This document shows, one piece after another, positions 1 through 7,718 of a DNA stretch of 11,184 nucleotides. The stretch is taken from assembly GCA_030642325.1 (NCBI GenBank), contig DAOWNY010000040.1:1-11184 (forward strand), read 5' to 3'. A program made the translations under genes and the position numbers. A model generated the notes under the pieces. That model made no database searches. It was given only the letters and a program-made list of their open reading frames with translations, and was not told where the DNA came from. The first letter of the stretch is position 1; every line of letters starts with the position of its first letter. The stretch is from Deltaproteobacteria bacterium (GTDB lineage Bacteria; Desulfobacterota; DAOWNY01).

Positions 1-1049
1 AATATTTCCTTAAATGCTTCCACCAGTTTCATATTTTCTGTTCGGGAACGGACTGCAATTCGAAAATACTGGTTGTCTAATCCCCGAAAATTACTGCAGT
101 CTCTTATTAAAACTCCCTTTTTAAGCAATTCTTCCACCAGAATGGAAGAATTAATCCCTTCCAGCCGGATCCTGATCAGTAAAAAATTGGCTCGGGAGGG
201 ATAGACTGTCAATCCTTTTATATTGCCGATACATTTCCGCAGGAATTCCCGCTCGCTATCTATTAAACAATGGGTCTCCTGCAAATAATTCCCGTCATCC
301 AGCATCATTTTACAGATACTTTGAGAAAGACCATTCATTGCCCATGGAGGTTGGGATTCCTTCAGTTTCTCTATAATATCACGGTGGGCCACCAGGTAAC
401 CCCCCCGGAGCCCGGGCATGGAAAAAATCTTGGTGAAGCTCCTCAGTACCATAATTCTTTTACCCCTATCCCTTTTCCCGATAAGGCTGAGATCTCTCCC
501 CTCCGGCAGAAAATCCATGAACGCCTCATCAACCACTAAAAATTCTCCAGGGATTCTTTCTATCCCCTGCCCGTCTGTCAGTAGTAAATTGCCGGTGGGA
601 TTATTGGGATTGCAGATAAATACCATGTTTCCCTGTTCCGGGCGGGACCCCCCAAGCGAAAACCCCTCCTCTTCTCTAAGTTCTATAAAGTCGATTTTAC
701 TTTTGATACTTACGGCCGCCCGTTCGTATTCCGAAAAGGTGGGCTGCGGAATTATAACCCGTCCGGGCCGGAAGGTATTTAAAATCAGATAAATCAAATC
801 CACCGAACCGTTTCCCACCAGAATATTTTTTTCATCGATTCCCCAGTTTCGGGCGATGGAAAAAGTTAATTCAGCGGCATCGGGGTCGGGATAATGGAGG
901 ATATCATCAACACCTTCCCGGAAAAATTCTTTCACCTTTTCCGGCAGACCCAGGGGATTTATATTGGCGCTGAAATCAATTACCGGATTTAACTTCTGTC
1001 TTTTTATCCGATGAATATTGCCCCCGTGAAAAAAAAGAGAGTTACTCAA
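1..1049 (-). CDS. cobD: Threonine-phosphate decarboxylase CobD (3' end cut by window)
   Basis: This is a PLP-dependent class I/II aminotransferase-fold enzyme. The family decarboxylates L-threonine-O-3-phosphate to (R)-1-amino-2-propanol phosphate, the side arm that CbiB attaches to cobyric acid. About 349 codons are visible, close to the family's usual ~360, so only a few C-terminal residues should be missing. An N-terminal FFHGGN motif is followed by DFSANINPLG near residue 30. NPNNPTG lies mid-protein, and SFTKIFSMPGLRGGY carries the likely PLP lysine, Lys207 (codon 429-431). No ATG fits the N-terminus. I chose a TTG at 1047-1049 because GGGGGA (1059-1064) sits 8 nt upstream and the protein then begins MSNSLFFHGGN. 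The gene starts 47 bp after the cbiH stop. HisC is a close paralogue, but the HGGN/DFSANINPLG start and the B12 operon favour CobD. Confidence 0.93.
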   Translation of the reverse strand, partial: MSNSLFFHGGNIHRIKRQKLNPVIDFSANINPLGLPEKVKEFFREGVDDILHYPDPDAAELTFSIARNWGIDEKNILVGNGSVDLIYLILNTFRPGRVIIPQPTFSEYERAAVSIKSKIDFIELREEEGFSLGGSRPEQGNMVFICNPNNPTGNLLLTDGQGIERIPGEFLVVDEAFMDFLPEGRDLSLIGKRDRGKRIMVLRSFTKIFSMPGLRGGYLVAHRDIIEKLKESQPPWAMNGLSQSICKMMLDDGNYLQETHCLIDSEREFLRKCIGNIKGLTVYPSRANFLLIRIRLEGINSSILVEELLKKGVLIRDCSNFRGLDNQYFRIAVRSRTENMKLVEAFKEI

Positions 1050-1058
1050 ATTACAGTT

Positions 1059-1064
1059 TCCCCC
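1059..1064 (-). promoter_or_regulatory. Ribosome binding site that fixes the cobD TTG start
   Basis: On the minus strand GGGGGA stands 8 nt before the TTG at 1049. Other in-frame TTG codons further upstream (1088 and 1100) lack such a site, and no in-frame ATG exists near the N-terminus. Confidence 0.65.
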
Positions 1065-1096
1065 GGAATATTTTCTGTTCCTGGACAAAAAATCGA

Positions 1097-1942
1097 TCAA
1101 CTTTTCTCACTTTCAATATCATTATTCACCATATATTTATTCAGATATCCCCGGGGGGTGACAATAAAATCCCCAAATCGGTATGTCCGGCTGTTACCAA
1201 CAATGATAACAGTCTGCATATCCACATCTATGACGTTGATCCCGGACAGGGTAGTGACATGCACCACCTGCCCCTCCCGCATGGCCCTTTTCACAATTCC
1301 CACCGGGGTGTTTTTATTACGGCAGGACAAAAGGATCTCCCGGGTCTCGTTTAGCTGCCAGTCACGGCTTTTACTTTTGGGGTTGTAAAACACCAGGACC
1401 AAATCGGCTTTTGCAGCGTATTTTATCCGGTTACTGATAACTTCCCAGGGGGTAAGAAGGTCACTTAGGCTGATGACGGCAAAGTCGTGCATCAAGGGCG
1501 CCCCCAAAAGGGAAGCCGCAGCGCAAAACGCCGGGGTGCCTGGGATTATTTCCATAATCAGATCGCATTGTTTCGTTTCTTCGCCCGCTCTTTTGACCCG
1601 AAGATTGTTTTTTTTACAGATCTCCAGCGTCAGCCCTGCCATCCCGTAAATACCCGCATCCCCGCTGGAGACAATGGCGGTGCTCCGGCCGTCCATAACA
1701 TGCTGAAGCGCCTGGTTTACCCGATCCATCTCCGTTTTCATCCCTGAGGATATCACCTGTTTTCCTTCCAGCAGCTCTTCAATGAACGCAATATATGTCC
1801 GGTACCCCACCACCACTTCCACCGAATTGATCACCTCGATCGCTCTTTTGGAAAGGTAATGCAAGTCCCCCGGTCCCAGGCCAACCACATAAAGCCTGCC
1901 CGGCGGTTTGTCTTTGTTTAAAACTGTACTTTTATTTTTCAT
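1097..1942 (-). CDS. cbiH/cobJ: Cobalt-precorrin-3 C17-methyltransferase CbiH (CobJ family)
   Basis: This SAM-dependent tetrapyrrole methylase methylates C17 and drives ring contraction in corrin synthesis. Read from the ATG at 1942, the protein has 281 residues. It shows the SAM-site glycine loop VVGLGPGD (19-26), SSGDAGIYGMAG (92-103), the family signature LLGAPLMHDFAVISLSDLLTPW (about 145-166, quoted here from conserved parts), YNPKSKSR (186-193), IVGNS (247-251) and the terminal TPRGY (262-266). Length and motif order match complete CbiH/CobJ proteins. A TTG at 1948 is also in frame, but GGAG at 1953-1956 is 10 nt from the ATG and only 4 nt from the TTG, so I prefer the ATG. The gene follows cbiET by 18 bp and precedes cobD, so it is surely co-transcribed. 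Use of cobalt-loaded substrate is inferred from the anaerobic gene set. Confidence 0.95.
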   Translation of the reverse strand: MKNKSTVLNKDKPPGRLYVVGLGPGDLHYLSKRAIEVINSVEVVVGYRTYIAFIEELLEGKQVISSGMKTEMDRVNQALQHVMDGRSTAIVSSGDAGIYGMAGLTLEICKKNNLRVKRAGEETKQCDLIMEIIPGTPAFCAAASLLGAPLMHDFAVISLSDLLTPWEVISNRIKYAAKADLVLVFYNPKSKSRDWQLNETREILLSCRNKNTPVGIVKRAMREGQVVHVTTLSGINVIDVDMQTVIIVGNSRTYRFGDFIVTPRGYLNKYMVNNDIESEKS

Positions 1943-1960
1943 TCGCAATCTGCTCCAGCA

Positions 1961-3190
1961 TTAATTTCCTTCCCGAAAACCGCTTATAATCCAGACCGGG
2001 TTAAGGGCATCCAACCTATCGCTCCAAGGCATGTTTCTGGAACGGCTGATCTGTACCTGAACGACTTCGGTGGTAAATCCGAGTCTTCTCAAAACAGCGA
2101 CAGCCGCCTCCAGATTCCCCAATAAAACAGTGTTTATTACCATTCCCCCGCCGGGCTTTAAATGGGGGGCAGCCGCCTGGATAATTTCAATCAAATCCTT
2201 TCCGCCCCCTCCGATAAAAATCCGATCCGGTGGGGAAAAATTCTCCAGACCCCGGGGAAGCCTTGCTTCCACAACCTTCATGTTGGTGACCTTAAATTTT
2301 CTCCGATTTTCTTCTATATCCTTAATACGTTCCGGGTTTTGTTCCACAGCGATGATTTCTCCGTTTTTCAGCAAAAGAGAAGCTTCAATCGACACCGATC
2401 CGCTCCCGGCCCCCAGATCCCACAAAACCAGTTCCGGCCGGAGACGTAACTTGGCGAGAGAAATGGCCCTTACCTCCGCCTTGGTAATAAGACCGGCTTC
2501 ATGGCGATAGCAGTTCTCGGGCAAACCGGGATAAAGCGGTGAGTGAGGACGGGGATTGGATGATGACTCCGATTTTATCAGTAGAACCACATTCAGCTCA
2601 GCGAACTCCCTGGTTAAAATTTCTTCCGCCAAATACCAGGCGAAATGTTCCTCAAGAGCACCTAAATTCTCTAAAACACATATTTTAATCTTCTCTTCCC
2701 CTGCTTCAATCAGTTTTTTCGCGATTTGGCAGGGGCACCTTCCGGAATCGGTCAAGATTGCCACCTTGGAATTATTTTTCACCGTGTCAATAAAGTTCTC
2801 TTCCGGCCTTCCGCCATGGAGACTCACCACTACGGCATCATGCCACGATTCTTTTATCCGGCCAAAAGCCGCCTGAACACTGGAAATATTGGGATGAATA
2901 ATAACATTTTCTTTCCCCAGCCTGCTTGTCAGCAAGGGAGCAATGCCAAAAAAATTGGGATCACCCGAGGCAAGCACCACCACCCTTTTTTTTCCCATGG
3001 CGGCCTTGATTTGCCGGATAAGCCCGGTCAAATCGCTGCCGATCACCTCTTTTTCGCCGGGATGATCCTGAAAACAGGCCAGGTGCCGTCTTCCACCCAC
3101 CAGAACATCAGCCCTTTCTATTATTTCCAGATGTCTTCTGGTCAAATCATCCGGGCCGAGGCCCATTCCGATTACCTGGACCGGTATCAT
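1961..3190 (-). CDS. cbiET/cobL: Fused cobalt-precorrin C5/C15-methyltransferase and decarboxylase CbiE-CbiT (CobL type)
   Basis: This 409-residue two-domain enzyme methylates C5 and C15 and decarboxylates the C12 acetate chain of precorrin-6/7. The N-terminal CbiE domain (about 1-205) is a tetrapyrrole methylase with GMGLGPDDLT at 8-17, VGGRRHL at 31-37 and ASGDPNFFG at 74-82. A proline-rich linker (about 208-225) leads to a CbiT domain (about 226-409) with a class I SAM fold: DLGAGSGSVSIEA at 258-270 is motif I, and a GGGG stretch further on fits the CbiT fold. CbiE and CbiT are separate genes in many bacteria and fused as CobL in others, so the fusion is known. The start is an ATG that overlaps the cbiL stop as ATGA (3187-3190), which implies translational coupling. 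Confidence 0.96.
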   Translation of the reverse strand: MIPVQVIGMGLGPDDLTRRHLEIIERADVLVGGRRHLACFQDHPGEKEVIGSDLTGLIRQIKAAMGKKRVVVLASGDPNFFGIAPLLTSRLGKENVIIHPNISSVQAAFGRIKESWHDAVVVSLHGGRPEENFIDTVKNNSKVAILTDSGRCPCQIAKKLIEAGEEKIKICVLENLGALEEHFAWYLAEEILTREFAELNVVLLIKSESSSNPRPHSPLYPGLPENCYRHEAGLITKAEVRAISLAKLRLRPELVLWDLGAGSGSVSIEASLLLKNGEIIAVEQNPERIKDIEENRRKFKVTNMKVVEARLPRGLENFSPPDRIFIGGGGKDLIEIIQAAAPHLKPGGGMVINTVLLGNLEAAVAVLRRLGFTTEVVQVQISRSRNMPWSDRLDALNPVWIISGFREGN

Positions 3191-3915
3191 CCCTGGTTCC
3201 CCTTTGTCTTGTTCTTGATCAGCAAAAGAGTAAAGTAATGGGGGGGTTCGTCAACCATTTCTTTAAAATCGGTTATCACCTTTTCATCCGCTTGACCGCA
3301 GTTTCTGACCACCGTGGTGGTTTCCAGCAAATCCATCTCTCTTAAAATGGAATAGATATCTTTAAGGTGGCGGTAGGTCTTTAACATTACTATGTTGTCC
3401 GCCTGGCCGCCTGATTTTCTTAAATATTCCCCTCCTCTTGATCCGGAAATCACCAATAATGACTCCTCCCCTTCCACCAGGGGAAGACCGGTCAGGGCAG
3501 CGGCCGCCTGAAAAGAGGTAATGCCGGGTATGGTTTCAATCTCCACCGGAGGAATAATTTTTCCCATCTCGGTAATAATATAACCGTAGGTGGAATAGAT
3601 TAAAGGGTCCCCCAAAGTCAAAAAAGCTGCATCATGGCCTTTTTCCAGTTCTTTAAGGATCAGATCGACATTTTTCTTCCAGGCCTTCTGCTGAGCGGAT
3701 CGATCCGGGATCATGGGAAAAGAAAGCTTGATCACCGGAATTTCCCGGGGGATATGGGAACGGGCAATCTCCAGAGCAACACTGTAGTTGTTCCCGCTGG
3801 ATGCGGCAGCAAAAATAACCTGGACATCCCTAAGCACACGAACTGCCTTAACGGTCATAAGTTCCGGGTCACCCGGCCCCACCCCGATCCCAAAAAGTCT
3901 ACCCTCTTTTTTCAT
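3187..3915 (-). CDS. cbiL/cobI: Cobalt-precorrin-2 C20-methyltransferase CbiL (CobI family)
   Basis: This SAM-dependent methylase adds the C20 methyl group, the first dedicated methylation of the corrin branch after precorrin-2. From the chosen start it has 242 residues. It carries FGIGVGPGDPELMT (8-21), the SAM-site glycine loop, and LTLGDPLIYSTYGYI (99-113), which is typical of CbiL/CobI rather than other methylases of this fold. ETIPGITSFQAAAALTGLPL follows. A TTG at 3936 is in frame and would add seven residues. The ATG at 3915 is preferred because GGAAGG (3924-3929) lies 8 nt before it and the family consensus begins there. The start overlaps the 3' end of cbiC by 17 bp, and the stop overlaps the cbiET start as ATGA, so three genes are tightly coupled. 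Confidence 0.95.
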   Translation of the reverse strand: MKKEGRLFGIGVGPGDPELMTVKAVRVLRDVQVIFAAASSGNNYSVALEIARSHIPREIPVIKLSFPMIPDRSAQQKAWKKNVDLILKELEKGHDAAFLTLGDPLIYSTYGYIITEMGKIIPPVEIETIPGITSFQAAAALTGLPLVEGEESLLVISGSRGGEYLRKSGGQADNIVMLKTYRHLKDIYSILREMDLLETTTVVRNCGQADEKVITDFKEMVDEPPHYFTLLLIKNKTKGNQG

Positions 3916-4534
3916 GATTATTTCCTTCCCGTGCAAGCTTGATCAGTGCGTTCACCACACTGGCCGCCACATTAGATCCGCCCTTCCGGCTCAGGTTGGA
4001 AATAGAGGGATATTTTGTTTCCACCAGAGCGCGCTTTGATTCAACGGCATTCACAAAACCCACCGGAAACCCGATAATGACCGCAGGACGCGCTTGTCCC
4101 TCTTTAATCAACTCAAGAATACGAATAAGGGCGGTGGGGGCGTTTCCGATTGCGTAAATTCCGTCTTCCATAAGGGAACTCGCAGAATCCACCGCAGCCC
4201 GGGCGCGGGTGGTTCCCGCTTTATTTGCCTCTTCATGTATTTTAGGATCATTCATCAGACAAATTACTTTGTTTCCAAATGATTCCAGGTCTCTTTTCCG
4301 GATTCCGGATTTCAGCATTTCCGTATCGGTAATAATATTTTTTCCCCGGGTAATTGCCTTAACTCCCGCCCGAATCGCCTCGGGATAAAAGCGAATCGTC
4401 CGGATATATTCAAAATCGGCGGTAGTATGGATTATCCTTCTTACAATACTCCATTGTTCAAAGTCAAATCCGTGGTCCCCGACTTCCTCGTCAATGATCC
4501 GAAAACTTTCCCGTTCGATTTCCTTGGGTTTCAT
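3899..4534 (-). CDS. cbiC/cobH: Cobalt-precorrin-8 methylmutase CbiC (CobH family)
   Basis: CbiC moves the methyl group from C11 to C12, turning (cobalt-)precorrin-8 into (cobalt-)cobyrinic/hydrogenobyrinic acid. From the chosen start the protein has 211 residues, normal for the family. The N-terminus has the usual pattern P-x-E-I-E-x-x-S-F. RRIIHTTADF (32-41) contains His36, which matches the catalytic histidine of the family. Later conserved parts include TDTEML, NAPTAL and GFPVGFVNAVESK, followed by the glycine-rich GGSNVAASVVNAL near the end. Three in-frame ATGs compete at 4546, 4537 and 4534. GGGAG (4540-4544) is 5 nt from the last and only 2 nt from the middle one, while the first has no site, so 4534 is chosen. 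The gene opens the left-hand block after a 266-bp gap. Confidence 0.95.
   Translation of the reverse strand: MKPKEIERESFRIIDEEVGDHGFDFEQWSIVRRIIHTTADFEYIRTIRFYPEAIRAGVKAITRGKNIITDTEMLKSGIRKRDLESFGNKVICLMNDPKIHEEANKAGTTRARAAVDSASSLMEDGIYAIGNAPTALIRILELIKEGQARPAVIIGFPVGFVNAVESKRALVETKYPSISNLSRKGGSNVAASVVNALIKLAREGNNHEKRG
3924..3929 (-). promoter_or_regulatory. Ribosome binding site that fixes the cbiL ATG start
   Basis: GGAAGG on the minus strand is 8 nt upstream of the ATG at 3915 and lies inside the last codons of cbiC. It favours the ATG over the upstream in-frame TTG at 3936. Confidence 0.65.
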
Positions 4535-4539
4535 CATTT

Positions 4540-4544
4540 CTCCC
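4540..4544 (-). promoter_or_regulatory. Ribosome binding site that decides the cbiC start
   Basis: GGGAG on the minus strand ends 5 nt before the ATG at 4534 and overlaps the alternative ATG at 4546, so the longer start is unlikely. Confidence 0.55.
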
Positions 4545-4671
4545 ATCGATCATTCGCATGACTATAATCACAAAATCATTAGTACTTTAGCTTCATGAAA
4601 CAAATGGTCTCGACACAGACAGGTTCAACCATAATTTCAAAAAGATAAACTATTGCCAAAATGTAACATCA

Positions 4672-4698
4672 AAATAAACAGGGCAAGCCCCTTTATTT
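4672..4698. terminator. AT-flanked imperfect palindrome, possible weak bidirectional terminator
   Basis: AAATAAA (4672-4678) pairs with TTTATTT (4692-4698), and inside it GGGC (4681-4684) pairs with GCCC (4687-4690). A small asymmetric bulge separates the two stems. Read on the minus strand, the GC core is followed by T-rich sequence, as in an intrinsic terminator located after cobO. The GC core is only four pairs with a tight loop, so termination would be partial at best. It could equally be structural DNA of a mobile-element remnant. Confidence 0.3.
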
Positions 4699-4711
4699 CA
4701 ACAACCCTTCC

Positions 4712-4735
4712 GGATTCTCGCGCATTCGGGAATCC
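4712..4735. repeat. Nine-pair inverted repeat (hairpin) in the cobO-cbiC gap
   Basis: GGATTCTCG (4712-4720) and CGGGAATCC (4727-4735) flank a six-base loop. As plus-strand RNA all nine positions pair, one as a U-G wobble. On the minus strand that position becomes an A-C mismatch. No T-run follows on either strand, so it is not a canonical terminator. Its role is unknown. Confidence 0.5.
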
Positions 4736-4800
4736 AGGTGCAGTTACCCCTATTTTATTTAGCTGATACGCCAAAATTGACAGTCTTCCCGGGATTGATC

Positions 4801-5334
4801 CTAAAACTCGATCCCCTTCTGGGCCTTGATTCCTTTTTGAAAAGGATGCTTGATCTCTCTCATCTCGGTCACCAGATCAGCCAGCTCAATTATGCGGGGA
4901 TGGGCGTTTCTTCCGGTCAGGACCAGATGAAGGGAATCCGGTTTTCGGGCCAGTACTTTCAGAATATCTTCCACCAAAAGGAGCTTATAATCAATCGCAT
5001 AGTTGATCTCATCTAAAATAATCATATCGAATTCACCCGAGGCAATTCTCTTCTCAGCAAATCTCCAGGCAGAGGCCACTGCTTTTTGATCCTCCGGGTC
5101 TGCCGTCTTGTTCTTTAACCCGATAAATCCCTTTCCCATGGGAACAATATCAAAAAAAGGATGCAGCCGGGAAGCGGCCTTAATTTCCCCGCTGTTTAAG
5201 CTTCCTTTAATAAACTGGATCATGAGAACCCTAAACTTATGGCCCGTCGCCCGCAGGGCCATACCCAGACCTGCCGTAGTCTTTCCCTTGCCGGTACCGG
5301 TATGAACAATAATCAAACCTTTTCTTTTCGGCAT
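4801..5334 (-). CDS. cobO: Cob(I)yrinic acid a,c-diamide / corrinoid adenosyltransferase CobO (BtuR/CobA family)
   Basis: This enzyme transfers the 5'-deoxyadenosyl group of ATP to reduced cobalt of corrinoids. The 177-residue protein has the family's P-loop near the N-terminus, GTGKGKTT at 13-20, within VHTGTGKGKTTAGLGMALR. FDMIILDEINYAI is the Walker-B-like segment. The tail RNAHPRIIELADLVTEMREIKHPF and the GIKAQKGIEF end are typical of complete BtuR/CobO proteins. It is not the unrelated PduO or EutT type. The start is an ATG with GGGGAAGGG just upstream. It follows cbiA by 37 bp and is followed by the only large gap in the right-hand block. The symbol cobA is also used for this enzyme but would clash with SUMT, so cobO is preferred. 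Confidence 0.96.
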   Translation of the reverse strand: MPKRKGLIIVHTGTGKGKTTAGLGMALRATGHKFRVLMIQFIKGSLNSGEIKAASRLHPFFDIVPMGKGFIGLKNKTADPEDQKAVASAWRFAEKRIASGEFDMIILDEINYAIDYKLLLVEDILKVLARKPDSLHLVLTGRNAHPRIIELADLVTEMREIKHPFQKGIKAQKGIEF

Positions 5335-5371
5335 TTACCCTTCCCCAGATCAGATTTGTAAGTTTTAAAAT

Positions 5372-6775
5372 CTAACTGCAGCTTTTCACCAACCCTTTGG
5401 CAAAATCGATGTTAGCGCCAAAGTGGAGGTGAATATAACTTGCCAGGACATTTTTAAAGACGAACCCTTCCTCCCTGACGTTTTTGTCCCCCTTCTTTTT
5501 TCGTATCAGGTAAGTAGTCGATACCCCGGACGGCATTGCTTCGATTTCGGAATAGTGAAATTGATGACCCCGGATTTCCCCTCCTGCAGGAGAAAGGATA
5601 TTATCTTCGATGACTTCCACAAAAAAATAGCCCAGGGAAGAAAGTCTTTTCAGCATTCGGGCCCGGGTGGGGAATATGCCCACCATTTCGTGGAAGTTAC
5701 CCTCAAAATCGAATATCCCTTGGGTTAGGTACATAAACCCCCCGCATTCCCCGTAAATTACCCCTTTTTTTTCGGCAAAATCTCTAATCTCTTTTTTTAT
5801 GGATTTATTGGCGGCCAGCTCTTGGGTAAACAATTCCGGATAACCGCCGCCCAGATAGATTCCCCTGATCCCACCCGGTAAGTGAGGGTCCCGGAGGGGA
5901 CTGAAAAAAACAAGTTCCGCCCCAAGCCCCCTTAAAATATCAAAGTTATCTTCATAATAAAAACAGAACGCCTCATCGCAAGCCACGGCAATTTTAGGGC
6001 GAGGCTGCGAAGATACCGCAATAGCCTTTTTTTCAAACAATGTTTCTGAGTCCGTATTTTCCGGAAGGTCCCCTCCCCTCTCCTTTGTTAATTTACCAAA
6101 TTCTAATATTCTATCCAGGTCGATATGACCTTCCACCAGTTTGGCCAGCCGCCGGAAAAAAACGGGAGAGAGAGGATTTTCAGCGGTGGTTATCAACCCC
6201 AGATGCCGCTCCGGGATTTCTATTTCTTCATCTATTGGAATAAAGCCCAACGCCTCTGCCCTGCACCTGCCTTCAAGCGCCTCTTTGAGATATTGGTAGT
6301 GTTTTTCGCTCCCTACCCGGTTAAAAATTACCCCGGCCAGATTGACCGATCGGTCATAATTTTCAAAACCGTAAACCAGGGCTCCGGCGCTTCCGGCCAT
6401 CCCTTTGGCATCCACCACCAGGATTACCGGAAGATTCAGCCATTCGGCCAGCTCTGCAGTAGATCCCCCCTCACTCTTTGCCCCGTAGCCGTCAAAAAAT
6501 CCCATTACCCCTTCCACTACGGCAATATCCCTGTTTTGTAAATTTCGATAAAAAGATTTCAGTAAAAAGTTTCGGGAAAGCATCCATGAATCGAGGTTGC
6601 GGGATTTGATGCCGGCTGCCAAAAAATGGTATTGGGGATCAATAAAATCGGGACCGGCTTTAAAAGGCTGAATTTTCAGGCCCCTTAGTTTTAAGGCGGC
6701 CATTATCCCCAGAGAAAGGGTTGTTTTACCCACTCCGCTGTGGGTGCCCGCAATTACGAATCCGCTCAAAGCCAT
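5372..6775 (-). CDS. cbiA: Cobyrinate a,c-diamide synthase CbiA (CobB family)
   Basis: CbiA uses ATP and glutamine to amidate the a and c acetate side chains of (cobalt-)cobyrinic acid. The 467-residue protein has an N-terminal dethiobiotin-synthetase-like ATP domain with P-loop GTHSGVGKTT (10-19) and FKAGPDFIDPQYH (38-50). VVEGVMGFFDG (86-96) follows. The C-terminal type 1 glutamine amidotransferase domain contains LGGGYPELF (308-316), YGECGGFMYL (341-350) with nucleophile Cys344, GHQFHYSE (403-410) and SYIHLHFGAN (446-455) with likely catalytic His449. Length and motifs agree with a complete enzyme. The ATG start lies inside the 3' end of cbiB (10-bp overlap), and GGAG is 10 nt upstream. 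CbiP shares the two-domain design but has different motif spacing, so the two are easily told apart. Confidence 0.97.
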   Translation of the reverse strand: MALSGFVIAGTHSGVGKTTLSLGIMAALKLRGLKIQPFKAGPDFIDPQYHFLAAGIKSRNLDSWMLSRNFLLKSFYRNLQNRDIAVVEGVMGFFDGYGAKSEGGSTAELAEWLNLPVILVVDAKGMAGSAGALVYGFENYDRSVNLAGVIFNRVGSEKHYQYLKEALEGRCRAEALGFIPIDEEIEIPERHLGLITTAENPLSPVFFRRLAKLVEGHIDLDRILEFGKLTKERGGDLPENTDSETLFEKKAIAVSSQPRPKIAVACDEAFCFYYEDNFDILRGLGAELVFFSPLRDPHLPGGIRGIYLGGGYPELFTQELAANKSIKKEIRDFAEKKGVIYGECGGFMYLTQGIFDFEGNFHEMVGIFPTRARMLKRLSSLGYFFVEVIEDNILSPAGGEIRGHQFHYSEIEAMPSGVSTTYLIRKKKGDKNVREEGFVFKNVLASYIHLHFGANIDFAKGLVKSCS

Positions 6776-7698
6776 CTTAATACCGCTCCAATTATAAGAG
6801 AAACCAGGGATACCAGATACATCAATTTAATAGCCTCCGGAATGTCTCTTCTCTCCCTCGGTTTTGACTCCTGTCCCATCACGGGAATTACCGACTCTTT
6901 TCCATGATAACTTATTCTTCCCCCCAGGGTTATTCCCAGAGCACCGGCAAAGGCCGCCTCGGGAATACCGGCATTGGGGCTGAAAGAATTTTTTCTATCC
7001 TTTACCATTGTAAAAAAAGATCTTCTGCCGTTTCCTTTCAGTATCAAGGCCGAGAGAGGGATAATCAGGGCACTGAGACGGGCGGGGATGAAGTTGATAA
7101 GATCATCCAGACGGGCCGCTGCCCATCCGAACTTAATATACCTTTCATTTTTATAGCCTATCATGGAATCAAGGGTATTTACCGCCTTAAAGGCCAGCGC
7201 CAGAGGTGCTCCTCCCATAAAGGCATAAAAAAGGGGGGAGATCACTCCATCCACCGTATTTTCGGCCACCGTCTCCACACAGGCCCGGATTATCTCATCC
7301 GGGGCAAGATTTTTGGTGTCCCTTCCCACAATTAAGGAGAGTTTTTGTCGGGCCAGGATGATATCATCTTCCTGTAATGCCCGGTAAACCTCCCTGGTTT
7401 CCTTGTCCAGATCCCGCACCGATAAGGCAGTATAAATAAAATAAATTGATATTGCCCTGCCCAAAAAAGGGCTTATCCAGGAAAAAAGGATATTGATTTC
7501 CCTTATCAGAAAAAAAGTCCCTCCCACCAGGATGATCACCAGGAGACCCCCTGAAACATAGAGGTTTAAGGGAAGCCGCCGCAAAATTCCCTCCAGAAAG
7601 TTGATGGCCTTCCCCATCCCCCTTACCGGATGAGGAAAACGGGGGTTGTCGCCCAGGAGAAGATCCAGGATATAGGCAAATATGACATTAATGGTCAT
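6766..7698 (-). CDS. cbiB: Adenosylcobinamide-phosphate synthase CbiB (membrane protein)
   Basis: CbiB joins aminopropanol phosphate (made by CobD) to adenosylcobyric acid in the cytoplasmic membrane. The 310-residue protein has the family's N-terminal LDLLLGDNPRFPHPVRGMG (11-29), hydrophobic segments around 49-65, 70-92 and 200-220, and a C-terminal one near 292-308. Conserved soluble-face motifs are IVGRDT (123-128), ETVAENTVDGVISPLFYA (142-159), FKAVNTLDSMIGYKN (170-184) and SPNAGIPEAAFAGALG (240-255). All are intact. The ATG start is 20 bp after the cobQ stop; its ribosome site is weak (a GAG 8 nt upstream), perhaps offset by coupling to cobQ. The 3' end overlaps cbiA. The name cobD is used for this protein in Pseudomonas-type nomenclature; here cobD means the decarboxylase. 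Confidence 0.96.
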   Translation of the reverse strand: MTINVIFAYILDLLLGDNPRFPHPVRGMGKAINFLEGILRRLPLNLYVSGGLLVIILVGGTFFLIREINILFSWISPFLGRAISIYFIYTALSVRDLDKETREVYRALQEDDIILARQKLSLIVGRDTKNLAPDEIIRACVETVAENTVDGVISPLFYAFMGGAPLALAFKAVNTLDSMIGYKNERYIKFGWAAARLDDLINFIPARLSALIIPLSALILKGNGRRSFFTMVKDRKNSFSPNAGIPEAAFAGALGITLGGRISYHGKESVIPVMGQESKPRERRDIPEAIKLMYLVSLVSLIIGAVLRWL

Positions 7699-7718
7699 TT
7701 ACGAATCTCAAATAATAA

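Larger units (their letters stand above)
4535..4800. other. Structured gap between cobO and cbiC, no complete gene
   Basis: This 266-bp gap interrupts an otherwise tightly packed operon. It is AT-rich on the cbiC side. It contains two inverted repeats (listed separately) and two copies of GCCAAAAT on the plus strand (4655-4662 and 4770-4777). On the minus strand one frame stays open from about 4798 to a TGA at 4637-4639. It includes RVVEIKGLALFILMLHFGN but has no credible start or ribosome site, so it may be a piece of a lost gene or mobile element. I do not recognise the family. A TATAGT at 4561-4566 on the minus strand could be a -10 box for cbiC, but I see no matching -35 box. No cobalamin riboswitch motif is present. 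Confidence 0.5.

Noticed and set aside
4535..4546. Earlier ATGs at 4546 and 4537 as the cbiC start
   Set aside because: The ATG at 4546 has no ribosome site and overlaps the GGGAG that serves 4534; the ATG at 4537 is only 2 nt from that site.
4738..5016. Plus-strand open frame of about 92 codons overlapping cobO
   Set aside because: Most of it is the antisense of cobO, it has no ribosome site and it resembles no known protein.
5064..5090. GCCACTG, a match to the cobalamin riboswitch box
   Set aside because: It lies on the plus strand within the cobO coding region, opposite to transcription, and none of the other conserved B12-box elements accompany it.
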